Assembly: GCA_900315075.1 (NCBI GenBank)
Contig: OMXV01000001.1
Span: 62,001 to 126,000 of the forward strand
Reading direction: 5' to 3'
Origin: an uncultured Prevotellaceae bacterium
GTDB taxonomy: Bacteria; Bacteroidota; Bacteroidia; Bacteroidales; Bacteroidaceae
Length of the DNA: 64,000 nucleotides
Below, piece after piece: positions 54,083-63,301 of the stretch. Position numbers and translations under genes: made by a program. Under the pieces are notes generated by a model. The model was not told where the DNA came from and searched no databases. It saw only the letters and a program-made list of their open reading frames with translations. Position 1 is the first letter of the stretch. Every line of letters starts with the position of its first letter.

Positions 54083-55374
54083 CCTACGAGGAGACCATAG
54101 AATATTTGTTCAATAGCACCCCGGTTTTTGAGAAAATCGGTGCCGGAGCCTACAAGGAAGGACTTTCCAATACGAAAGCCCTTGATGACTATTTTGGTCA
54201 TCCGCATCGCAAATTCCAAAGCATCCATGTGGCAGGCACTAATGGCAAAGGGTCTGTGTCGCACACCCTTGCCGCCATTCTACAAGCTGCTGGTTATAAA
54301 GTAGGCCTATACACCTCTCCACATTTGGTGGATTTCCGCGAGCGCATTCGTGTGAATGGAGAGATGATGGACAAGCAGACTGTGATAGACTTCGTTGAGT
54401 GCCATCGTCATTTCTTCGAACCTCTGTATCCCTCCTTTTTCGAGTTGACCACCGCTATGGCATTCTCGTATTTTGCCACAAAGGGCGTGGATATTGCCAT
54501 AGTGGAAGTAGGATTGGGTGGAAGGCTCGACTGCACCAATATCATCACCCCTACCCTCTCCATCATCACCAACATCAGTTTTGACCACACCCAGTTTCTT
54601 GGCGACACAATGGAAAAGATAGCCGCCGAGAAAGGTGGCATCATCAAGGATGGCATCCCCGTAGTGATTGGCGAAACTACCGCCGAGACCCGACCTGTAT
54701 TTGCTGCCATCGCCACAGAGCACCATACCCTGCCAATATGGGCCGAAGAAGCAAGTCAAGTGATTAGTTCGGAAGCATGTGCCGACGGAGGAAGAGAATA
54801 CGACACAAAAGATTTCGGCATACTGCATGGTCAGCTTGGTGGCATTTACCAGGAAAAGAACACCAATACCGTGCTCACTGCCATTCAGGAATTGAGGCGA
54901 CAAGGCTTTCCCATCAGTGATGCCCACGTGGCAGAAGGGCTTTCCCATGTCTGCGACTTGACAGGTCTGACAGGTCGTTGGCAACGAGTCGGCGACCATC
55001 CCACTGTAATTTGCGACACAGGACACAACGTTGGTGGCTGGCAATATCTCTCTCAGCAGATAGCCATGCAGCCCTGCAAGACCCGACGCATTGTCTTTGG
55101 CATGGTAGATGACAAAGACATTGAGACCGTCATTGATATGTTACCACGTGATGCCGTCTATTATTTCACCCGTCCCTCGTCAAAACGAGCCTTCGATGAG
55201 AACCATGTGGCTGCTATCGGTCATGCCCACGGTCTGAAAGGAGAGTCCTACCCCACCGTAGCCGAAGCATACCATGCAGCCATGGAAGATGCCCATGCCG
55301 ACGATTTCATCTTTGTGGGCGGCAGCAGTTATGTAGTAGCAGATTTTCTCTTAACGGTTTTTAACGTTAAGTAA
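54079..55374 (+). CDS. folC: Folylpolyglutamate / dihydrofolate synthase
   Basis: This protein of 431 residues has the Mur-ligase-type fold of FolC. The P-loop lies in [19 protein letters not shown], the folate/ATP loop in [15 protein letters not shown], and the conserved [15 protein letters not shown] segment follows. It adds glutamates to folates and may also make dihydrofolate. It starts with GTG in a GTGA overlap with dnaJ, which suggests coupling. It ends 96 bp before the galM start, where a promoter begins a new unit. Confidence 0.93.
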   Translation: MTYEETIEYLFNSTPVFEKIGAGAYKEGLSNTKALDDYFGHPHRKFQSIHVAGTNGKGSVSHTLAAILQAAGYKVGLYTSPHLVDFRERIRVNGEMMDKQTVIDFVECHRHFFEPLYPSFFELTTAMAFSYFATKGVDIAIVEVGLGGRLDCTNIITPTLSIITNISFDHTQFLGDTMEKIAAEKGGIIKDGIPVVIGETTAETRPVFAAIATEHHTLPIWAEEASQVISSEACADGGREYDTKDFGILHGQLGGIYQEKNTNTVLTAIQELRRQGFPISDAHVAEGLSHVCDLTGLTGRWQRVGDHPTVICDTGHNVGGWQYLSQQIAMQPCKTRRIVFGMVDDKDIETVIDMLPRDAVYYFTRPSSKRAFDENHVAAIGHAHGLKGESYPTVAEAYHAAMEDAHADDFIFVGGSSYVVADFLLTVFNVK

Positions 55375-55396
55375 AAATCACTTTTTCTGTGTTTCT

Positions 55397-55428
55397 TTTG
55401 TGATTATCATTTTTTTTCAGTTACTTTG
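55397..55428 (+). promoter_or_regulatory. Promoter of galM and the galactose genes
   Basis: TTTG (55397-55400) and TTACTTTG (55421-55428) are 20 bp apart, one mismatch from the Bacteroidetes consensus. It places transcription start at about 55435, after an in-frame upstream ATG at 55426, which rules that start out. Confidence 0.6.
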
Positions 55429-55470
55429 CAGACTACTAAAGTAACTAAGTATCTAAAAACACTAATCATT

Positions 55471-56559
55471 ATGAACACAATGGAAACAGAAAATCTCTGT
55501 GGCCTGAAAAGGGAGAATTTTCAGACCACGATAAACGGTAAGCAGACCGATTTGTTCATCCTTCGTAATGCCCTCGGCAATGAGGTAGCCATTACCAACT
55601 ATGGCGGAGCCATTGTTGCCATTATGGTACCCGACAGAGATGGCAATTTAGCCAACGTTATTCAAGGGTATGACAACATTCAAGACGCCCTCAATCATCC
55701 ACAGCCTTATTTATCGACCCTCATTGGACGCTTCGGCAACCGTATCTGCCGTGGCCAGTTCCGTCTGCGTGGCAAAGACTACCAGTTGGCCATCAACAAT
55801 GGTCCCAACGCCCTCCACGGAGGTCCGAAAGGTTTTCATGCCCGCGTTTGGGATGCCACACAGATGAATGACCAATCATTAGTGTTGGAACTGATTTCCG
55901 CCTATGGAGAAGAAGGTTACACAGGTGAATTGAAGGTAACCGTTGTCTATACGTTCACTAACGAGAATGAGTTGATGATTGAATACTTAGCAACCACTAA
56001 CAAGATGACCATCATCAACCTCACCAACCATGGTTTCTTTAGCTTAGCAGGTATAGCCGATCCCACTCCCACCATCGAGGACTTGGAGTGCGAAATCAAT
56101 GCCGATTTCTATCTGCCTATCGATGAGACATCTATCCCCACTGGTGAAATCCGCTTCGTGAAGGACACACCTTTCGACTTCCGCACCCCGAAACCTATCG
56201 GCCGCGACATCGATGCTGACAACGAGCAAATCCGCAACGGCTCTGGTTACGACCACTGCTACGTACTCAACAAGCATGAGGAAGGTGAACTGAGTTTCGC
56301 AGCACGTATCTACGAACCGAAGAGCGGTCGCACAATGGATGTTTATACCACCGAGCCGGGTGTGCAACTTTACACCGACAACTATGGTTGTGGTGAAAAG
56401 GGCCAGAATGGCGCCACCTTCCCCCGTCGCTCTGCCGTCTGCTTCGAGGCACAGCACTTCCCCGACAGCCCCAACCGTCCTTACTTCCCCTCTGTGGTAT
56501 TGAAACCCGGTCGTCGCTACAAGCAGAAGACCATCTACCAATTTGGGGTTAGAAAATAG
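55471..56559 (+). CDS. galM: Aldose 1-epimerase (galactose mutarotase), cytoplasmic
   Basis: This protein of 362 residues interconverts alpha and beta anomers of galactose. Family marks include NYGGAIVAIMVPDRDGN, FGNRICRGQF, NGPNALHGG and the LTNHGFFSLAG catalytic-site segment. No signal peptide is present. ATG 55471 is chosen because the promoter falls after the earlier in-frame ATG at 55426. It is followed by an MFS transporter and galK, so it serves galactose catabolism. A second, exported mutarotase lies at 59521. Confidence 0.9.
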   Translation: MNTMETENLCGLKRENFQTTINGKQTDLFILRNALGNEVAITNYGGAIVAIMVPDRDGNLANVIQGYDNIQDALNHPQPYLSTLIGRFGNRICRGQFRLRGKDYQLAINNGPNALHGGPKGFHARVWDATQMNDQSLVLELISAYGEEGYTGELKVTVVYTFTNENELMIEYLATTNKMTIINLTNHGFFSLAGIADPTPTIEDLECEINADFYLPIDETSIPTGEIRFVKDTPFDFRTPKPIGRDIDADNEQIRNGSGYDHCYVLNKHEEGELSFAARIYEPKSGRTMDVYTTEPGVQLYTDNYGCGEKGQNGATFPRRSAVCFEAQHFPDSPNRPYFPSVVLKPGRRYKQKTIYQFGVRK

Positions 56560-56568
56560 TTTTTTAGG

Positions 56569-56726
56569 TTATAAGGTTATGAGGTCGCTTTGCTTACAAG
56601 TTTTGAGGTGATATATGCTTAGCAAACGATGAATACGAGCATTTTTCACCTCACAACCTCATAACTTTATAATTTTAGCCTAATAGCCTAAAAAGTTGAG
56701 GAAGTAGAAACTTCAATCATTAACTT
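56569..56726. repeat. GGTTATGAGGT palindromic element
   Basis: After galM: GGTTATAAGGTTATGAGGTCGC ... GAGGTG is followed by CACCTCACAACCTCATAAC and then by AAGTTGAGGAAGTAGAAACTTC. The latter matches AAGTTGAGTGAATGCGAAACTTC of the element ending near 32613. It is a full-length member of the family. Confidence 0.75.
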
Positions 56727-56743
56727 ACAAACTTAAAAATAAC

Positions 56744-58018
56744 ATGAGTCAAGAAAAGAAAAACAACATTGTTGCCATTGTCACCATGTGTTTCATCTTC
56801 GCGATGATCAGTTTTGTCACAAACATGGGTGCACCATTTGGCAACATCTGGGGATTTACATATCCATTTGCCAAGGCATGGGGTAACCTGATGAATTTTG
56901 CAGCTTATTTGTTCATGGGCATCCCTGCAGGTAAGATGCTGATTAAATACGGTTATAAGAAGACTGCCCTGATAGCCCTTATCGTAGGTATCGTAGGTCT
57001 TGCATTACAATATCTTTCCAGCATTGCCGGCGAAGGTACATACGTATTTACATACGATGGTATTAAAGTAGCATTAAACCTTATCATCTATCTGCTTGGT
57101 GCATTTATCTGTGGTTTCTGCGTATGTATGCTGAATACCGTCGTCAATCCTATGCTCAACCTACTTGGTGGTGGTGGCAACAGAGGTAACCAGTTCATCC
57201 AGATTGGTGGTACGATGAACTCTTTGACAGCCACTCTTACTCCGTTGCTTACAGGTCTTCTCGTAGGTACAGTGACAGAGAAGACCCACATGGGTGATGT
57301 GTCTCCATTGCTGTTTATCGGTATGGCAGTATTTGCCATCTCATTCTTCATCATCAGCCGTGTTGACATTCCTGAACCCACACTTGGAAAAGAACGTCCC
57401 AAATACGAGCATAGCCCGATAGCATTCCGTCATTGCCTACTGGGTGTGATTGCTATTTTCTTCTATGTGGGTATTGAGATTGGTATTCCTATGGAGCTCA
57501 ATTTCTACATCACCAATCTCGGATTTGAAGGTTCTGCCGCTATTGGAGGTACACTTGCTGCCAGCTATTGGCTGATGATGCTTGTTGGCCGTGCCAGTTC
57601 CAGTGTCCTTTCAGGAAAGATTTCTACGAAATTGCAGTTGACAGTCGTCTCTTCAGTTGCTATTGTTCTGCTATTAATTGCCATTTTCCTACCAGAGTCC
57701 TCCACATTCTCAGTTAGCGGACACGATGTTCCTATTAAGACGATATTTATTGCAGCTTGTGGTCTTTGCACTTCCATCATGTGGGGAGGCATCTTCAATC
57801 TATCTGTTGAAGGACTTGGCAAATACACCGAGGCTGCCTCTGGTATCTTTATGACAATGGTTGTGGGTGGTGGTATCATGCCACTCATTCAAGAGGCAAT
57901 TGCCAAGAATGCTGGCCCTATCACCAGCTACTGGCTTGTCATCGCAATGCTGGCCTACATCCTCTTCTATGCTCTCGTTGGCTGCAAAAACGTCAACAAG
58001 GACATCCCTGTAGATTAA
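56744..58018 (+). CDS. MFS sugar transporter, probably for galactose
   Basis: This protein of 424 residues has about 12 membrane helices and the overall MFS layout, with GFCVCMLNTVVNPMLNLLGG in the region where FucP/GluP-type sugar:proton symporters carry a conserved NP motif. Its location between galM and galK suggests galactose or glucose/galactose as the substrate. The substrate is an inference from context; no binding residues can be read with certainty. Confidence 0.85.
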   Translation: MSQEKKNNIVAIVTMCFIFAMISFVTNMGAPFGNIWGFTYPFAKAWGNLMNFAAYLFMGIPAGKMLIKYGYKKTALIALIVGIVGLALQYLSSIAGEGTYVFTYDGIKVALNLIIYLLGAFICGFCVCMLNTVVNPMLNLLGGGGNRGNQFIQIGGTMNSLTATLTPLLTGLLVGTVTEKTHMGDVSPLLFIGMAVFAISFFIISRVDIPEPTLGKERPKYEHSPIAFRHCLLGVIAIFFYVGIEIGIPMELNFYITNLGFEGSAAIGGTLAASYWLMMLVGRASSSVLSGKISTKLQLTVVSSVAIVLLLIAIFLPESSTFSVSGHDVPIKTIFIAACGLCTSIMWGGIFNLSVEGLGKYTEAASGIFMTMVVGGGIMPLIQEAIAKNAGPITSYWLVIAMLAYILFYALVGCKNVNKDIPVD

Positions 58019-58080
58019 AACCAGGAATACTAGGAATAGAAATACTAGAAAAAAACTAAAACAATACAAAAAGAAAAAAC

Positions 58081-59244
58081 ATGGACATCGAATTTGTAAG
58101 AAGTCGCTTTATCAAGCATTTTGACGGTCAGACCGGCAACATCTATCATTCTCCCGGACGTATCAACCTCATTGGTGAGCATACCGACTATAATGGCGGT
58201 TTTGTGTTCCCCGGTGCAGTAGATTGCGGCATTATGGCTGAGATGCGCCCCAACGGCACAGAGAGCACTATCCGTGCCTATTCCATCGACCTGAAAGACC
58301 GTGTGGACTTTGATTTCCACGACGGACAGGGTCCTCGTGCCACCTGGGCACGTTTCATCTATGGTATGGCCCTTGAGATGGAAGCCCTTGGAGTGCCCGT
58401 GAAAGGTTTCAACATTGCTTTTGCCGGAGATGTACCTCTTGGAGCAGGTATGTCCTCCTCAGCAGCCATGGAGAGCTGCTTCGGTTGCGGTCTGAACGAC
58501 CTTTTCGGCGAGAACAAAGTGTCGAAATGGGATATTGCCCTTGCTGGCCAAGCCACTGAACACAAGTATATTGGAGTAAACTGTGGTATCATGGACCAAT
58601 TTGCCAGTGTATTTGGCAAAGCAGGTCATCTGATGCGCCTTGACTGCCGTTCACGTGAGTTTGAGTACTTCCCCTTCGACCCGAAGGGCTACAAACTGGT
58701 GCTGTTGAACTCTTGCGTGAAACACGAATTGGTAGGTTCTCCCTACAACGACCGCCGCAACTCATGTGAGAATGTGGTGAAGCACATTGCCGCCAAGCAT
58801 CCCGAGGGTAAATTCGAAACCCTGCGCGACTGCACCTGGGAACAATTAGAGGAAGTACGTGCCGAGGTAGGTGAAGAAGACTACACACGTGCACACTTTG
58901 TGCTTGGTGAGAAAGATCGTGTGTTGGCAGTTTGTGATGCACTTGTTGCTGGCGACTACGAGACTGTGGGCAAGAAGATGTATGAGACCCACTACGGCCT
59001 GAGCAAGGAATATGAAGTAAGCTGCGAAGAGCTTGACTTCCTCAACGATATCGCCAAAGAAAATGGTGTCACCGGTAGCCGTATCATGGGTGGTGGCTTT
59101 GGTGGTTGCACCATCAACCTGGTGAAAGACGAGCTCTATGACCAGTTCATTGCCGATGCCAAGAAGAAATATGCCGAGAAATACGGCAAGGAGCCAAAAG
59201 TCTATGATGTAGTCATCGGCGACGGCTCAAGAAAAATCTGCTAA
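58081..59244 (+). CDS. galK: Galactokinase
   Basis: This protein of 387 residues is a GHMP kinase that phosphorylates galactose at C1. It has the substrate-binding signature PGRINLIGEHTDYNGGFVFP, the ATP loop PLGAGMSSSAAMES and the C-terminal SRIMGGGFGGCTINLV. Mutarotase, transporter and kinase in order give uptake and the first two steps of the Leloir pathway. galT and galE are not in the window. Confidence 0.95.
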   Translation: MDIEFVRSRFIKHFDGQTGNIYHSPGRINLIGEHTDYNGGFVFPGAVDCGIMAEMRPNGTESTIRAYSIDLKDRVDFDFHDGQGPRATWARFIYGMALEMEALGVPVKGFNIAFAGDVPLGAGMSSSAAMESCFGCGLNDLFGENKVSKWDIALAGQATEHKYIGVNCGIMDQFASVFGKAGHLMRLDCRSREFEYFPFDPKGYKLVLLNSCVKHELVGSPYNDRRNSCENVVKHIAAKHPEGKFETLRDCTWEQLEEVRAEVGEEDYTRAHFVLGEKDRVLAVCDALVAGDYETVGKKMYETHYGLSKEYEVSCEELDFLNDIAKENGVTGSRIMGGGFGGCTINLVKDELYDQFIADAKKKYAEKYGKEPKVYDVVIGDGSRKIC

Positions 59245-59246
59245 GA

Positions 59247-59336
59247 AAAATCGGAGTACTCGGAATGATCAGAGTACTCGGAATAATCGGAGTACTCAGA
59301 GTACTCAGATTACTCGGATTACTCAGAGAGAATACA
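59247..59336. repeat. GAGTACTCGGAAT tandem repeat
   Basis: After galK, units of the form CGGAGTACTCGGAAT, AGAGTACTCGGAAT and CAGATTACTCGGATT are repeated about seven times with small changes. Related sequence flanks the sodium symporter (62451-62499) and encodes the N-terminus of LpdA at 1879-1938. Confidence 0.8.
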
Positions 59337-59346
59337 TCTTATTTTT

Positions 59347-59380
59347 CCACAAAAAGCGGCTTTTTTGCCGCTTTTTGTGG
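59347..59380. terminator. Strong bidirectional-looking terminator after galK
   Basis: CCACAAAAAGCGGC (59347-59360) and GCCGCTTTTTGTGG (59367-59380) form a perfect 14-bp stem with a six-T loop. The A- and T-runs are inside the arms, so it could work on either strand. Confidence 0.85.
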
Positions 59381-59520
59381 TATTATTTCCATGAAAATCA
59401 TTAAAAAGTGTAAAAAAGACACTTTTATGTTTTATAACATATATTTTTTTGATACAAGTTTTGCAAATAAATTGTATTTTTACACCCAAAATATTACTAA
59501 TCTCACAAAAACACAAATTT

Positions 59521-60726
59521 ATGAAAAAAATTAAAGGTTTATTTTTGGGTGCAGGATTGGCAATAGCCATGTTTTCTGCCTGCACAAGCGAGCCCCAACT
59601 GACAGCCTCAGGATTGGATCCCGCAAAGTTTGACACCATCATCGGCAACAAGCAGGTGAAACTCTATGTGCTTAAAAATGCAGCTGGTATGGAGGCATGC
59701 ATTACCAACTATGGTGGTCGTGTAGTATCACTCATGGTGCCTACCAAGAACGACAGTCTCATCGACGTGGTGCTGGGCTACGACAACATCGAGCAGTATA
59801 TGGACACTACGAAGTATGCCAGCGACTACGGCTCATCCGTAGGCCGCTATGCCAACCGCATCAAGGATGGCAAATTCAAAATCGATACTTTAGAGTATCA
59901 TCTGAAGCAGAACGACGTTCATGGTGATGTAGCCCACTGTCTGCATGGTGGCGGTGCCACAGGTTGGATGAATCAGGTATATGACGTGGTCAACAGCAAT
60001 GACTCCACATTGATTCTGCAGCTAACCGCCGAGGATGGTGAAAACGGCTTCCCTGGCACAGTAATCGCTACCACTACCTACACCTTGAAAAATGACGGCA
60101 CCCTCGACATCGTGTTTGAGGCTTCCACCAATAAGACCACCATCATCAACATGACCAACCACAACTATTACAACCTGAATGGTGACATGTCGAAAGAGGC
60201 CATGGATATGGTGCTGATGATTAATGCCGACAACTATACACCTTCCGACGAGACTTATATACCCACAGGCAAGATTGAACCAGTGGAAGGAACTCCCATG
60301 GACTTCCGTCAGCCTACCGTCATCAAGGAGAATATGGAGAAGGACACCACCTTCCAGCAGATTAAGAATGCAGGTGGCTACGACCACAACTGGTGTCTGA
60401 ACACCTATGACCTGAAGAAAGGTAAAGGCGACGACACTCAGGTTTGTGCATCACTCTACTCCCCCACTACAGGTATTATGATGGAGATGTACACCAACGA
60501 GCCAGGCGTACAGGTATATACCGGCAACTTCCAGGGTAAAGGCGAAGGCGCTGACAACCACCGCAAGAATGGCATCAGCTATCCTACACACGTGAGTGTA
60601 TGTTTGGAGAGCCAGAAATACCCCGATTCCCCCAACCATCCCGAATGGCCTTCACCAATAGTGAAACCAGGCAAGGGTGAATCCAAATACTATAGCCATG
60701 CCGCTTACAAATTCTATGTAAAATAA
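59521..60726 (+). CDS. Aldose 1-epimerase, exported lipoprotein form
   Basis: This protein of 401 residues starts with a lipoprotein signal (MKKIKGLFLGAGLAIAMFSAC, lipid cysteine at residue 21). Mutarotase marks follow: NYGGRVVSLMVPTKNDS, VGRYANRIKDGKF, CLHGG and MTNHNYYNLNG. It should act in the periplasm, turning over sugar anomers before uptake by the sodium symporter 34 bp downstream. The order mutarotase-symporter-regulator-araD matches the arabinose genes of Bacteroides. ATG 59521 is chosen because the signal peptide starts there. Confidence 0.9.
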   Translation: MKKIKGLFLGAGLAIAMFSACTSEPQLTASGLDPAKFDTIIGNKQVKLYVLKNAAGMEACITNYGGRVVSLMVPTKNDSLIDVVLGYDNIEQYMDTTKYASDYGSSVGRYANRIKDGKFKIDTLEYHLKQNDVHGDVAHCLHGGGATGWMNQVYDVVNSNDSTLILQLTAEDGENGFPGTVIATTTYTLKNDGTLDIVFEASTNKTTIINMTNHNYYNLNGDMSKEAMDMVLMINADNYTPSDETYIPTGKIEPVEGTPMDFRQPTVIKENMEKDTTFQQIKNAGGYDHNWCLNTYDLKKGKGDDTQVCASLYSPTTGIMMEMYTNEPGVQVYTGNFQGKGEGADNHRKNGISYPTHVSVCLESQKYPDSPNHPEWPSPIVKPGKGESKYYSHAAYKFYVK

Positions 60727-60760
60727 AGTCTTTATTATCAATCATTTTCATTATTCAACT

Positions 60761-62440
60761 ATGCAACTATTAGATTGGATTGTCATTGGAGTCTTCTGTC
60801 TGGCACTTATTGGCATCGTCGTTTGGGTAATTAGACAGAAAAACAACAACTCTGCAGACTATTTTCTTGGTGGTCGTGACGCGACCTGGATAGCAATTGG
60901 CGCATCAATTTTTGCTTCCAACATCGGTTCGGAACACCTTATCGGCCTTGCTGGCGCAGGCGCATCCTCAGGTATGGCTATGGCCCACTGGGAGATTCAA
61001 GGATGGATGATTCTGATATTGGGATGGGTATTTGTACCATTCTATACACGCTCAATGGTTTATACTATGCCCGAATTCCTTGAGCGCCGTTACAATAAAC
61101 AAAGCCGTACGATTCTTTCTGTCATTTCACTTATCAGCTATGTGCTTACCAAGGTAGCCGTCACTGTCTATGCCGGAGGTTTGGTATTCCAACAGGTATT
61201 TGGCATTAAGGAACTCTGGGGAATCGACTTCTTCTGGATTGCAGCCATTGGCCTGGTTGTCATCACTGCCATATACACTATCTTTGGCGGTATGAAATCC
61301 GTGCTCTACACCTCTGTTCTGCAGACTCCAATCCTTTTGTTGGGTTCACTCATTATCCTCGTTCTTGGTTTTAAAGCACTTGGCGGTTGGGATCAGATGA
61401 TTACTGTTTGTGGCGAAGTCGATGCCAATGAATTTGGCGACAAGATGACTTCGCTCATCCGCGACAATCGTGACCCACAATATCCATGGCTTGGCGCTCT
61501 TGTAGGTTCTGCTGTTATCGGTTTTTGGTACTGGTGTACAGACCAATATATTGTCCAGCGTGTGCTCTCTGGCAAAAACGAGAAAGAAGCTCGCCGTGGT
61601 ACCATTTTTGGCGCCTACCTCAAACTTTTGCCAGTATTTCTGTTCCTTATCCCCGGAATGATCGCATTCGCTATGAGTACTAAGGGTATCACCCTTCCCA
61701 ATGGTGAAGTGTTCAACCTTTCGACCCCAGATGCAGCCTTCCCCACCCTCGTGGCCAAATTGCTTCCTGCCGGTGTGAAAGGTTTGGTAGTATGTGGTAT
61801 TCTTGCTGCTCTGATGAGTTCGCTGGCTTCCCTATTCAATTCTTCAGCCATGTTGTTCACCATCGACTTCTGGAAGCGCCTGAAGCCCCAAACATCAGAA
61901 AAACAGCTTGTGCGCATCGGTCAAATTGCCACTGTGGTGATTGTGATACTTGGTATTCTATGGATTCCCATTATGCGTTCTGTTGGCAACGTACTGTACA
62001 ACTACTTGCAAGATGTGCAAAGTGTGCTTGCTCCAGGTATTGCCTCTGCATTTTTGCTTGGCATCTGCTGGAAACGTGCCACAGCCAAAGGCGGTATGTG
62101 GGGTCTGATTTCCGGCCTTATCATCGGTTTGACTCGTCTGGGAGCAAAAGTCTATTATAGCAATACTCCAGATGCCGCAGACTCATGGTTCAAGGCAGTG
62201 TTTTACGACTTCAACTGGTTGTTCTTCTGCGGTGTGATGCTGGTTGTTTGCTGTCTGATTGTGATTATCGTATCACTCTGCACAGAAGCCCCCAACGAGA
62301 AAAAGATCCAGGGATTGGTATTCGGTACCTCTACACCCGAACAACGCGCAGCCACCCGTGCAAGCTGGAATCACTGGGATGTAATCCACACCATCATTAT
62401 TCTAGCACTCACTGTGGCATTCTACATTTACTTCTGGTAA
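60761..62440 (+). CDS. Sodium:solute symporter (SSS family), probably for arabinose
   Basis: This protein of 559 residues has about 13-14 membrane helices. It carries the family motifs GGRDATWIAIGASIFASNIG near the N-terminus and CGILAALMSSLASLFNSSA, which holds residues of the sodium site. SGLT-type carriers import sugars with sodium. The gene position in the arabinose set suggests arabinose; this is inferred. It ends at a 15-bp inverted repeat. Confidence 0.88.
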   Translation: MQLLDWIVIGVFCLALIGIVVWVIRQKNNNSADYFLGGRDATWIAIGASIFASNIGSEHLIGLAGAGASSGMAMAHWEIQGWMILILGWVFVPFYTRSMVYTMPEFLERRYNKQSRTILSVISLISYVLTKVAVTVYAGGLVFQQVFGIKELWGIDFFWIAAIGLVVITAIYTIFGGMKSVLYTSVLQTPILLLGSLIILVLGFKALGGWDQMITVCGEVDANEFGDKMTSLIRDNRDPQYPWLGALVGSAVIGFWYWCTDQYIVQRVLSGKNEKEARRGTIFGAYLKLLPVFLFLIPGMIAFAMSTKGITLPNGEVFNLSTPDAAFPTLVAKLLPAGVKGLVVCGILAALMSSLASLFNSSAMLFTIDFWKRLKPQTSEKQLVRIGQIATVVIVILGILWIPIMRSVGNVLYNYLQDVQSVLAPGIASAFLLGICWKRATAKGGMWGLISGLIIGLTRLGAKVYYSNTPDAADSWFKAVFYDFNWLFFCGVMLVVCCLIVIIVSLCTEAPNEKKIQGLVFGTSTPEQRAATRASWNHWDVIHTIIILALTVAFYIYFW

Positions 62441-62450
62441 AAACAATTAT

Positions 62451-62503
62451 AGATTCGGAGTAATCAGAGAAATCTGAAAAATCGGATTACTCCGAATCTT
62501 TTC
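62451..62503 (+). terminator. Hairpin terminator after the symporter
   Basis: AGATTCGGAGTAATC (62451-62465) and GATTACTCCGAATCT (62485-62499) form a 15-bp perfect stem, followed by four T (62499-62502, partly overlapping the stem). The arms carry the GAGTAATC/CGGATTACTC repeat seen near 59250. Confidence 0.75.
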
Positions 62504-62517
62504 AAAACAGCAAAAAT

Positions 62518-63195
62518 ATGACAGGATATTACGGTGAACATTCCAAAGTCTTTGTATCAGTTGACTGCATTGTCTTCGGTTTTGACCAAGGAAAGTTAAA
62601 GTTATTGATTGGTCGTCGTCAGATGGACCCGGGACGTGGGGAATGGTCACTATATGGTGGATTTGTCAGACAAGACGAGAGTCTTGAAGAATGTGCCAGC
62701 CGCACACTATACAATTTGACGGGCTTGCAGGACATCTACATGAAGCAGGTGGGAGCATTTGGCGCTATCGACCGCGACCCCGGCGAGCGCGTTATCACCG
62801 TGGCCTACTGTGCCCTCATCAATGTGAACGATTACGACGACAATTTGCGTCGTGAGCATGGTGTGGAATGGGTTAGCTTAGACATACTTCCAAAACTGTA
62901 TTCCGACCACAACATCATGGTTCGTAAAGCCATCACACTACTTCGCCGCCGTGTGAGCACCGAGCCACTGAGTTTCAACCTGTTGCCGGAATTGTTTACC
63001 CTCACCCAATTGCAACACGTTTATGAGGCTATTCTCGGTGAGGAAATCGACAAGCGAAATTTCCGCAAGCGTATTAAGACCATCGATTTTATCGAGCGGA
63101 CAGAATATATCGACAAACTCTCGTCGAAACGAGGAGCCGCCCTATATCGCTTCAACAAGAACGCATATAGCTTGGAACCTACATTTAAATTATAA
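62518..63195 (+). CDS. AraR-like transcription regulator of the Nudix/NrtR type
   Basis: This protein of 225 residues begins with a Nudix fold and ends with a winged-helix domain (about 155-225, SFNLLPELFTLTQLQHVYEA ... NFRKRIKT), the layout of NrtR-family regulators. The Nudix box at about 48-70 (GFVRQDESLEECASRTLYNLTGL) keeps the G and the first E but lacks the REUxEE glutamates, having RTLYN instead. It is therefore probably not a hydrolase but a ligand-binding repressor. A Nudix-derived AraR controls arabinose genes in Bacteroides. The neighbouring symporter, mutarotase and araD fit the same role. Confidence 0.85.
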   Translation: MTGYYGEHSKVFVSVDCIVFGFDQGKLKLLIGRRQMDPGRGEWSLYGGFVRQDESLEECASRTLYNLTGLQDIYMKQVGAFGAIDRDPGERVITVAYCALINVNDYDDNLRREHGVEWVSLDILPKLYSDHNIMVRKAITLLRRRVSTEPLSFNLLPELFTLTQLQHVYEAILGEEIDKRNFRKRIKTIDFIERTEYIDKLSSKRGAALYRFNKNAYSLEPTFKL

Positions 63196-63206
63196 GCTTT
63201 AGGGGC

Positions 63207-63221
63207 TGCTGTGATACAGCA
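63207..63221 (+). promoter_or_regulatory. Short palindrome between araR-like gene and araD
   Basis: TGCTGT (63207-63212) and ACAGCA (63216-63221) form a 6-bp stem around GAT, inside a pair of GGGGCT repeats. It could be a weak terminator or an operator; nothing decides between these. Confidence 0.3.
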
Positions 63222-63301
63222 ACATACGGGGCTTTGGCTCTGAGAAATATTATAATAAAGTGAAAAGCAATAACCACCAAAAACTATAAAGAACCATTAT
63301 T

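Noticed and set aside
55426-55470. Earlier in-frame start for galM giving 377 residues
   Set aside because: The best promoter (55397-55428) would start transcription after that codon, and the extra residues have no family similarity.
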